Shown: positions 7,267 through 12,948 of the stretch, in pieces
Layout of the letters: each line of letters begins with the position of its first letter
How positions within the stretch are numbered: the stretch's first letter is position 1
Assembly: GCA_945834965.1 (NCBI GenBank)
Contig: CAMAHZ010000021.1
Coordinates: 1-12,948, forward strand
From: an uncultured Clostridia bacterium
GTDB taxonomy: Bacteria > Bacillota > Clostridia > Christensenellales > Borkfalkiaceae
Length of the DNA: 12,948 nucleotides
Direction: 5' to 3'
Made by a program: the position numbers and the translations under genes
The notes under the pieces: model-generated
What the model was told of the DNA's origin: nothing
What the model saw: the letters and a program-made list of their open reading frames with translations, nothing else
The model's database searches: none

Positions 7267-9115
7267 AACAATACACCGCCCAATCTGCCATTATCAGTAC
7301 GGCAAGAATTATGAAGATATACAGAATATCTTCGTACCTGCCGTCTCGTCTTTCCGTACCGGGTTCGCCCGTCAATACGAAATTTGTTTCAGTTACGTTT
7401 AAAATTCTCTCTTTTTCGGGGAATTGCGCAAATACCTTAGCGGTCTTTTTGATGCCGCCAACGTCTGCCGTCACGGTATATTCGCCCACTTCCTTAAGCA
7501 TATATTCGCTTATCGTGCCCGAAGTGTCGAGAGCTTCTTCTTCCCCCGAAGGCGACACGACTTTAAGGCTCTTACAGCCGGGAAGTACGTTCAAGGAAAT
7601 CGTTTCGCCGCTGACGACGAGCGTTTCGTCCGCCAAAGAAGGGAAAGTATAGTTGATTAAGTTGTTTACAAGCGCCCTGCCGTTAAAGGACAAGGGGAAG
7701 TCCGAAAGGTTCCAGTCAAAGGCGAACACCACTTCTCTATTGCCGTGACCGTTTGACCCTGCAAAGATTACGGGGTCGCCGTTGCAGTACATAAGGTTAT
7801 AGAATAACCCCGTCTGTCCGCACTTTACGTAGCTTGCAAGGGTGGTATCGTCCGAAGAAGTACCCTTAAGAAGATTTCTCACCCTTGTCGAAGAAGAGGT
7901 GCTAAGCGTCGTCTCGCCGCCTGCTTCCGACCTGCCCCTTGTGGAAAAGCCTGATTTTTCGACGCTGCCCGTGGGGTTGATGAACCATACCGCACCGTCT
8001 GCAGGCAATGCGTCGGGCGTGAAAGGCTTGTCGTCGTCGCTGTCGAATACGTACAGGCTATAGCCCTGACAGGTCTCCTTACTGTACTTTTCAGGCGCAA
8101 GCACCGTACAGCTCATATTAGCCGCTTCCAACGCCGCCTTTATAAGGTAGGGCGTCTTGCTGATAATTAAGACTTCGTAGCTATCGCCTTCCGTCTTGTC
8201 GTATAAAATTACGGTATTGTCTTCGGGCAAATCGTCCTCTTCCTTAACGCTTACGGTTATTGACGAGAAATCAGCGCTTGAAATTTCGATAGAAAAATCG
8301 GTTGCGGAATTACCGCCGACCTGCACCCTTGCAGAGTTTGCAGGTATGCTTGCGCCGTCTATAAAGACTTCTACCGTCAAGGTTGCGTCGCCCGAATACG
8401 ACCAGACCTTGCCCGTTACCGTCGTAGTCGTGGACTCGCCGTCCGACATATTATAGATATAAGAAGTATCGGTCAAGCCGTAGTTTACCTTGCCGCCGTT
8501 GACCAAGACGTAGTTTACGTTCTGCACGTTCTCTATGGTCTTATCCGTCACAAGATAGAACTGCATAGAAGAGTTGCTTTCAAAATACTTCTGCGCACGC
8601 ATAAGCGCGTTATCAAGCCCGCCCGTGGAATAGGACGAAGAGAGCTGATTTATTTGATTGATTGCCGACTTCTTGTCGTCTAAGCCGTTGAACACGACGT
8701 CGGTCGTGTCGCCTGCGCAAATAAGGGTGTACGTGCTGCCCGTTGCGGACGAGCTTATTACCCTTTTAATTTCCTCCTTTGCGCTATCGAAACGAGTCTT
8801 ATTCCCGTCTACGACGTTCATACTTGCAGAAGAGTCCAAAACGAAACAGTAATCGTTTGCACCGCCCTTGACCACGAATACGGGGTGGGCGATTGCAAGC
8901 GCGATAAATACGACCGCAAGTATCTGCAAAATAAGGCTTAAAATGCCCGTTATTGCCTTGAGCGGATTTTTGCGCTTTAAGAACCTTTCCGACAATTCCC
9001 AAAGATAGGTGGACGGAATAACCTGTTCGGTGTACTTACTCTTGATTATATAGATGATTATAAGTACGGGTATTGCAAGCAACGCAAGGAACCCAAGCGG
9101 TTGTAAAAAGCTCAT
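7244..9115 (-). CDS. BatA-type VWA-domain membrane protein
   Basis: A 623-residue membrane protein in the BatA (aerotolerance) style. Spans are predicted at residues 6-24, 56-78 and 594-612; basic residues at 25-53 put that loop inside and the large middle outside. The short N-terminal helical pair with an aromatic Leu-Trp-Glu motif at 38-40 is typical of BatA N-termini. The VWA domain follows directly (about 88-205): DSSAS (D94, S96, S98), a Thr at 164 in STGGLDNAL and Asp191 in VTDKT complete the MIDAS metal site. After it come a beta-rich CARDB-like region (about 208-305, ending in DDLPEDN), an alpha/beta region (312-380) and the family-typical block FAFDWNLSDFPLSFNGRALV (464-483), then a beta domain before the last span. 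GAGGGG lies 8 bases before the ATG. It overlaps gene 3 by ATGA and gene 5 by 23 bases. No BatB-E genes are present. Confidence 0.9.
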   Translation of the reverse strand: MSFLQPLGFLALLAIPVLIIIYIIKSKYTEQVIPSTYLWELSERFLKRKNPLKAITGILSLILQILAVVFIALAIAHPVFVVKGGANDYCFVLDSSASMNVVDGNKTRFDSAKEEIKRVISSSATGSTYTLICAGDTTDVVFNGLDDKKSAINQINQLSSSYSTGGLDNALMRAQKYFESNSSMQFYLVTDKTIENVQNVNYVLVNGGKVNYGLTDTSYIYNMSDGESTTTTVTGKVWSYSGDATLTVEVFIDGASIPANSARVQVGGNSATDFSIEISSADFSSITVSVKEEDDLPEDNTVILYDKTEGDSYEVLIISKTPYLIKAALEAANMSCTVLAPEKYSKETCQGYSLYVFDSDDDKPFTPDALPADGAVWFINPTGSVEKSGFSTRGRSEAGGETTLSTSSSTRVRNLLKGTSSDDTTLASYVKCGQTGLFYNLMYCNGDPVIFAGSNGHGNREVVFAFDWNLSDFPLSFNGRALVNNLINYTFPSLADETLVVSGETISLNVLPGCKSLKVVSPSGEEEALDTSGTISEYMLKEVGEYTVTADVGGIKKTAKVFAQFPEKERILNVTETNFVLTGEPGTERRDGRYEDILYIFIILAVLIMADWAVYCYEQYQLR

Positions 9116-9996
9116 TTGAGTACCCCCTCGCTTACTAATTTATTGAAGAACAAATCGCCGATTGAATCTTCCGCACCGACGAGCATATAGTCCACACCCC
9201 TTGAAGCGCATACGGTTTTTATGCGTTCGACGACGTAATCAACCGCCTGCTTGTATGCGGAAATAATCTCTCGGCTGATGTTTTTGCGGTAGTACTTACT
9301 GCCGTTCTCGCTGTCGAAAAAGTGCATCTTGCCCCTTGCTTTGGGGTTGAGCTCTTCCTTTGAGAGTACCTGCGCACAGAGAACGTGCCTTTTTTTGTCA
9401 GCCAAATGGTTGATAGCGGCTGAAAAGTCGTTGTCCGTCAAGAAGTCGGAAATTATTATCGACATACCGTCGCCGTAGCCCACGGTAGACGGTACGATGG
9501 CTTCGCTAAGCTTGCTGTCGCCGTAAAATTCCACGTCGTTGAGCTTACCGATAGAACTTATATACGCTTCCTTACCCAGCATACCGCTAATCACGCATTC
9601 AAGCTTGTCGTCGCGGACGGCGTAAATTGACACCTTGTCCATTTCGCATACGGAAAGATAGGCGAACGCCGCCGCAAGCCTTAGCGACTGTTCGTCTTTT
9701 TTGCCCTTACCAAACCCCATAGAACGGCTTGCGTCTATATAGATGCGAGTGTGCATCTGCCTTTCGTCTAAAAATAACTTCGTGTAGAGATTTTCAAAAC
9801 GGGCGTAAGCGTTCCAGTCGATTTTGGTTATGTCGTCGCCGGGGGCGTATTCCCTGTAATCGGCAAACTCGCACGAAGAACCGTACGTCTTGCTCTTATG
9901 GTTTCCGCCGAACATACCCGCAACGTTATTTTTAACGAGCATTTGGAGCGTTTCAATCTGCCCCAAAAACTCTTCGTCAATAACCTTCCTTGCCAT
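9112..9996 (-). CDS. DUF58 domain protein (MoxR partner, VWA-like)
   Basis: A 294-residue soluble protein with the DUF58 signature EFADYREYAPGDDITKIDWN at residues 43-62, in which the Arg-Tyr-x-x-Gly-Asp-Asp and Ile-Asp-Trp positions are conserved. Directly after it comes a VWA-like fold whose first metal-site motif DASRSM (D88, S90, S92) is intact and whose later strand carries IISDF, supplying the distal Asp. No signal peptide or membrane span is evident, so it should act in the cytoplasm as the adaptor of the MoxR ATPase encoded just upstream. The ribosome binding site AAGGA lies only three bases from the ATG, which is unusually close; residues from 7 onward fit the family, so a later start is not favoured. 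The stop overlaps the next start as ATGA, which implies coupled translation with the BatA-like gene. Confidence 0.93.
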   Translation of the reverse strand: MARKVIDEEFLGQIETLQMLVKNNVAGMFGGNHKSKTYGSSCEFADYREYAPGDDITKIDWNAYARFENLYTKLFLDERQMHTRIYIDASRSMGFGKGKKDEQSLRLAAAFAYLSVCEMDKVSIYAVRDDKLECVISGMLGKEAYISSIGKLNDVEFYGDSKLSEAIVPSTVGYGDGMSIIISDFLTDNDFSAAINHLADKKRHVLCAQVLSKEELNPKARGKMHFFDSENGSKYYRKNISREIISAYKQAVDYVVERIKTVCASRGVDYMLVGAEDSIGDLFFNKLVSEGVLK

Positions 9997-10025
9997 ATAT
10001 CCTTGAGTGAATGAGTTTTATCTGA

Positions 10026-11048
10026 TTATTTGCACAGTTTTTTATTCTCAGCGACGAGCATAGCTATTACGTCGTCGATAGTGAGTTTTTCGCTCATAGC
10101 AGCGTAGTTAATCTTAATTCTATGCCTTAATACGGGGGCTGCAAGCGCGTCAATATCTTCATAGGAAACGTTGTAGTTGCCGCACATAAGCGCCCTTACC
10201 TTTGCCGCCGTAACGAGCGCTTGCGCCGCACGGGGGGACGCGCCGTACTTAATATACTTCTGCGCCGTCGAAGAAGTATTCTCAAGCTCGGGGTGGGAAA
10301 CGGAGACGAGATTTGCGGCGTAGTTTAATACGTCGTCGATGACGGGTACGGTCTTTGCAAGCTCTCTCATCTCAAGTACGGTTGCGCCGTCGATAACCGC
10401 CTGTGCGGTTTCGTCCAAAGTAATCTGCGTCATATTGACGATATTTTTAAGCTCGTCAACGGACGGGAATTTAACGATAAGCTTAAACATAAACCTGTCC
10501 ATCTGCGCTTCGGGCAAGGGGTAAGTGCCGTCCTGCTCGATGGGGTTTTCGGTTGCAAGCACGAAGAAGGGCTCTTCAAGCTTATAGGTCTGTTTAGCAA
10601 CGGTTACCTTATGCTCCTGCATAACTTCAAGCATTGCAGACTGCGTTTTCGGGGTTGCACGGTTGATTTCGTCCGCAAGCACTAAGTTTGCAAATATAGG
10701 TCCTTTATTGAACACCGTCGTCATCTTGCCGTCCGCGCCCTTTTCGATAACGTTGGTACCCGTTACGTCCGAAGGCATTAAGTCGGGAGTGAACTGAATA
10801 CGCGAGAAGGGCAGCTCGAGCGTTCTTCCGAGCGAGCGCACGAGACGGGTTTTACCTACGCCCGGCACGCCTTCCAAAAGCACGTTACCGCCTGCAACGA
10901 TTGCAATAAGCACGTTGTCGATAATATCCTGCTGTCCTACGACGTCCTTTGCAAGCTCGTCTTTAACCTTGGCTATCGCCGCGGAAAACGCCTTTACCCT
11001 TTCAGCGTTTTTCTCTTCCTGTACATTAACCGTTTTTTCGTCAGCCAT
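10026..11048 (-). CDS. MoxR-family AAA+ ATPase
   Basis: A 340-residue cytoplasmic AAA+ ATPase of the MoxR group, which act as chaperone-like motors with VWA-domain partners. Walker A is GVPGVGKT at residues 60-67; Walker B ends in LADEIN with Asp126-Glu127; sensor 1 is the Asn in ATENPIEQDGTYPLPEAQMDRF (N168), which also carries the candidate arginine finger at the end; sensor 2 is GASPRA (R273) in the C-terminal lid domain (about 255-335). Length and motif order are normal for the family, and all catalytic residues are present. The start has AAAGGA 12 bases upstream. It is followed after 29 bases by the DUF58 gene, the classic MoxR-DUF58 pair (as in yeaC-yeaD of Bacillus), here extended by two VWA membrane proteins. 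Identity as MoxR is very secure; the substrate is unknown. Confidence 0.97.
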   Translation of the reverse strand: MADEKTVNVQEEKNAERVKAFSAAIAKVKDELAKDVVGQQDIIDNVLIAIVAGGNVLLEGVPGVGKTRLVRSLGRTLELPFSRIQFTPDLMPSDVTGTNVIEKGADGKMTTVFNKGPIFANLVLADEINRATPKTQSAMLEVMQEHKVTVAKQTYKLEEPFFVLATENPIEQDGTYPLPEAQMDRFMFKLIVKFPSVDELKNIVNMTQITLDETAQAVIDGATVLEMRELAKTVPVIDDVLNYAANLVSVSHPELENTSSTAQKYIKYGASPRAAQALVTAAKVRALMCGNYNVSYEDIDALAAPVLRHRIKINYAAMSEKLTIDDVIAMLVAENKKLCK

Positions 11049-11086
11049 TATGTTTTCCGTTCCTTTATATTTTTTATGGTTTTTAT

Positions 11087-11105
11087 ACGGCGTATATCGC
11101 GCCGT
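11087..11105 (-). other. Intergenic inverted repeat between genes 1 and 2
   Basis: ACGGCG and CGCCGT form a 6-base-pair stem around a 7-base loop in the 65-base gap before the MoxR gene. On the minus strand the stem is followed by ATAAAAACC, with no U tract, so it is not a normal intrinsic terminator. It may be an mRNA processing or stability element, or a protein binding site. The 12 bases at 11082-11093 recur exactly at 69-80 in the other flank. Confidence 0.35.
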
Positions 11106-11113
11106 GATTTGTT

Positions 11114-12691
11114 TTATTTTTCCGTATTCTTGTTAAGCCTTTCCAGGTACTGTTGAACGTACCTTGAAAGCTCGCCCTGAACGTATTTCGCTTCCGCCTT
11201 TTCCTGCTCGGTTGCGTCTTCCTTGTTTGCAAGCGCTTCAAAGTAAGAAATTCTCTCGTTAATCTTTTCACGGTATCTCGCCATAAGCGTGCCGTATGAG
11301 ACGAACTCGCCCGAGTCGGGGTCTAATACTAAATCGTCGCTGCCGTAGTTTATATCGCCGCTGCCCCAGCCGCCGTCCTGAGTGCCGTCGCCTTCGCCAG
11401 AATCGCCTTCGATTACTTCGGGCACGACGTTTGAATTAGAGCCGAGCTCGTAAATCTTAAGCCCTAAAATTTCGGCGGTACGGTTGCGGATAAATTCGTC
11501 CATAAGACAGCTATAGGTCTGCACGAAGAGCGCGTCTTCAACCGACGGCGTTATGAACGCACCGCACTTTTTGTATATTTCTTCCAAATAGCTCTCTGCG
11601 CCCCAGGAAGAACTTATCGTAATTATATCTTCCGTAAAGCTTTCGACTGCGGTCATAAGTAAATCGTTTTCAAGAGTGCAACCGCTTTTTTCAAGCCCTT
11701 GTTTAAAGGCGGTTGAATAGCCCTGAGTGCGCTCCGCCATCTGCGCCACGGTCATTAAAGAAGTTGCCCTTGTACTCTCTTCCGTTATGTAGAAAGTATC
11801 CTTTACGCCCGACTGCCAGGAAGTCAACATAGACTTTATAACGTCGCCGGACAGCTCGCTTTGGTTTTTAACCCCGTCTAAGGACTTGATTACGCTTGCG
11901 GCGGTGTTCTTGTAGTAGGCTACGCCCTGCACCATTGCGATTGCAAACGGCTTAGTATAGTCGTCGTCCTTGAACGAATTGTATAAGGGCAGATAGCTGT
12001 TGGTGTCCGCAATTATAACGTCAATACCCTTAACGGTATTAATGACGTCCCTTTTCATTTCGCTAAGCAGCGTTGTGCTCTCAAGCCTTGTAAGCATGTC
12101 GGAAAGGGCGGTCGTCGTTGCCACTTTCAAGCCTGCGGATAAATCGGATGAGTTTACGTCGGCAATTAAGTTGTTAATCGCCGTGCGCTGAGTTGCCGTA
12201 AGCGTAAAGCCTGCAGGCGGCTCTTCCGTGGTCTTTTTGGCAGGCATTATTATGCCCACGCACGCAATCGCAACCGCGATTACGGGTATGAATATGAATT
12301 TTAACAGCCCTTTAAAGTCGGGGCGAGCCTTAGCGGCAACGGCTAACGCTTCGTTAGCCTGTTCTCTCTGCAGAGAAATTATTGCGCCTTCCTGACCGGA
12401 GAACTCGACCATGGTCTGCACTTTTTGGTTGAGCGAGTACTGCTTATCCAGCCTTTCCGCCAGCTTTTTATCGTTGGGGCGGAGAAGGAAGTAAAAGGGC
12501 AGGGCGCAGCAAGCGGAAACGGCTACGCCGATTAAAACGTAGTAAACCCATAACAGCTCTATTTGAGAAAGTTTGAACGCCAAAAGCAGGGCGCACGCAA
12601 CTATAACGCCGCAGAATACCCCCAAGGCAACGGCGGAAATTACCGCCAACTTATTATATTTACTTTTAACAACCTTGAAATTATCGGTCAT
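11114..12691 (-). CDS. DUF4175-like membrane protein heading a MoxR/VWA operon
   Basis: A 525-residue membrane protein of unknown exact function. Predicted spans are residues 15-38, 46-70 and 128-149; with Lys/Arg at the N-terminus and at 71-91, the short domain 71-127 should be cytoplasmic and the large part 150-525 outside. The cytoplasmic piece begins AERLDKQYSLNQKVQTMVEF and continues through a helix rich in Gln/Glu/Ala, the same pattern (a leucine-aspartate-basic stretch, then a threonine-aliphatic-glutamate helix) that I know from DUF4175-type proteins encoded next to MoxR genes in other phyla. The outside part is mainly helical, with a Gly/Asp-rich linker at 428-459, and ends in a Glu/Lys/Gln helix (465-525) that could form a coiled coil. 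It is the first gene after the promoter; the start has a modest AGG upstream (CAGGTAAGAAAAA). The family link is by eye and remote; function is likely structural or scaffolding. Confidence 0.7.
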   Translation of the reverse strand: MTDNFKVVKSKYNKLAVISAVALGVFCGVIVACALLLAFKLSQIELLWVYYVLIGVAVSACCALPFYFLLRPNDKKLAERLDKQYSLNQKVQTMVEFSGQEGAIISLQREQANEALAVAAKARPDFKGLLKFIFIPVIAVAIACVGIIMPAKKTTEEPPAGFTLTATQRTAINNLIADVNSSDLSAGLKVATTTALSDMLTRLESTTLLSEMKRDVINTVKGIDVIIADTNSYLPLYNSFKDDDYTKPFAIAMVQGVAYYKNTAASVIKSLDGVKNQSELSGDVIKSMLTSWQSGVKDTFYITEESTRATSLMTVAQMAERTQGYSTAFKQGLEKSGCTLENDLLMTAVESFTEDIITISSSWGAESYLEEIYKKCGAFITPSVEDALFVQTYSCLMDEFIRNRTAEILGLKIYELGSNSNVVPEVIEGDSGEGDGTQDGGWGSGDINYGSDDLVLDPDSGEFVSYGTLMARYREKINERISYFEALANKEDATEQEKAEAKYVQGELSRYVQQYLERLNKNTEK

Positions 12692-12745
12692 TTTTTCTTA
12701 CCTGCCCGTCTTTAGGTGTTTTGTATAAAAGTATAAAAATCTACT

Positions 12746-12769
12746 TAAAAGTGTATAAACGCACTTTTA
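12746..12769 (-). promoter_or_regulatory. Leader stem-loop / possible operator at the transcript start
   Basis: An 8-base-pair inverted repeat (TAAAAGTG and CACTTTTA) flanks an 8-base loop directly at the predicted transcription start. It is A+T rich apart from the loop-proximal GTG/CAC pairs. It could be a 5' stem-loop that protects the mRNA, or a dimeric repressor site sitting at +1. The rest of the leader carries repeated GTATAAA strings (12723, 12731 and, in the loop, 12753). No riboswitch fold is apparent and there is no terminator before the first start codon. Confidence 0.35.
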
Positions 12770-12776
12770 CAGTTTT

Positions 12777-12805
12777 ATTCTATCACATAATTTTTATTTG
12801 TGCAA
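12777..12805 (-). promoter_or_regulatory. Operon promoter, sigma-A type with extended -10
   Basis: On the minus strand TTGCAC (12805-12800) and TAGAAT (12782-12777) are separated by exactly 17 bases, and the -10 is preceded by TGA, giving an extended -10 (TGN) element. The surrounding sequence is very A+T rich. Transcription should begin near 12770, giving a leader of about 79 bases ahead of the first gene. It is the best-matching promoter in the right flank and no comparable one was seen inside the operon, so it probably drives all seven genes. Confidence 0.75.
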
Positions 12806-12880
12806 ACGATATACTTACCGCACGGCAATTATATTATTGTGAAATTTTATACAGAGATAAGTTGGGATTATAAAACGCAA

Positions 12881-12905
12881 GCAGTCGGCGAAATTCGCCG
12901 ACTGC
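12881..12905 (-). terminator. Hairpin, probable (possibly bidirectional) terminator ahead of the operon
   Basis: A perfect 11-base-pair, GC-rich stem (GCAGTCGGCGA with its complement) closes a three-base loop. On the minus strand it is followed by TTGCGTTTTATAA and on the plus strand by CGTAATTGTTTTATTT, so each side has a broken T-rich tract. It most likely ends transcription of whatever lies to the right before the operon promoter begins, and could serve both directions. The interrupted T tracts make its strength uncertain. Confidence 0.6.
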
Positions 12906-12926
12906 CGTAATTGTTTTATTTAGCTG

Positions 12927-12948
12927 TTAAGCTTTAGGGGTGAGCTTA
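12927..12948 (-). CDS. Possible 3' end of an upstream minus-strand gene (partial)
   Basis: On the minus strand one frame entering from the right edge reads Lys-Leu-Thr-Pro-Lys-Ala and then TAA at 12929-12927, followed 22 bases later by a strong hairpin (12881-12905). A stop codon just before a terminator-like hairpin is what the end of a gene looks like, but only six codons are visible and another frame stops immediately, so this is a guess from layout rather than from protein similarity. If right, the operon below is preceded by a co-directional, separately terminated gene. Confidence 0.25.

Noticed and set aside
11083..11271. Minus-strand open frame of 62 codons over the end of gene 1
   Set aside because: A Lys/Arg-rich frame-shifted reading of the C-terminal helix of gene 1; no start signal.
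4573..12691. Tellurite-resistance or CoxE/gas-vesicle type MoxR operon
   Set aside because: The VWA genes have BatA-like membrane topology and a GATase-like domain, and none of the marker genes of those other systems is present.
12692..12770. Riboswitch in the leader of the operon
   Set aside because: The leader is only about 79 bases, A+T rich, with one simple hairpin and no conserved aptamer pattern.
12867..12872. TATAAT on the minus strand as a second promoter
   Set aside because: It lies in the T-rich tail of the 12881-12905 hairpin and has no -35 at a usable distance.
1..12948. tRNA, rRNA, CRISPR array, insertion sequence or prophage genes
   Set aside because: Looked for and not seen; no transposase or phage-like protein, no regularly spaced repeats, and the gene style is uniform across the window.

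Overview
The window holds what looks like one complete, seven-gene operon read entirely on the minus strand (right to left), running from a strong promoter near 12777-12805 to an intrinsic terminator at 213-246. Base composition near the middle of the GC range, short genes-to-gene spacing, AGGA/GGAGG ribosome binding sites, Gram-positive-type lipoprotein signal peptides and low-complexity acidic/Pro linkers after the lipid-anchored cysteine all suggest a Firmicutes-type anaerobe, most likely an uncultured gut Clostridia lineage. That placement is inference; there is no rRNA or marker gene here.

Layout in order of transcription: (1) 12691-11114, a three-span membrane protein with a large outside domain that resembles the DUF4175-type proteins found beside MoxR genes in other phyla; (2) 11048-10026, a MoxR-family AAA+ ATPase; (3) 9996-9112, a cytoplasmic DUF58 protein; (4) 9115-7244, a BatA-type membrane protein with one VWA domain; (5) 7266-4573, a larger membrane protein with two VWA domains separated by a GATase1-like fold; (6) 4576-2996 and (7) 2946-307, two large unrecognised lipoproteins. 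Genes 3-4 and 5-6 overlap by ATGA and 4-5 overlap by 23 bases, so the middle of the operon is probably translationally coupled. The flanks (1-306 and 12692-12948) hold regulatory structure: promoter, leader hairpin, two terminator-like hairpins, a 16-base palindrome, and possibly the last few codons of an upstream minus-strand gene.

How the parts may work together: MoxR/DUF58/VWA modules are known as AAA+ chaperone-like systems acting with metal-binding (MIDAS) VWA partners, usually to mature or remodel other protein complexes. By the positive-inside rule, the ATPase and DUF58 are cytoplasmic, while the three VWA domains of genes 4 and 5, the large domain of gene 1 and both lipoproteins lie outside the membrane. 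The unusual element is the pairing of the module with two big, novel lipoproteins (526 and 879 residues) in one transcription unit, which suggests an envelope complex whose surface parts are the substrates or effectors of the MoxR/VWA machinery. That role is inferred from context only.

A second, independent signal is compositional: reading the whole window I find no GATC and no GGCC at all, where roughly 40-50 of each would be expected by base composition. This points to genome-level avoidance of these two restriction-type sites.
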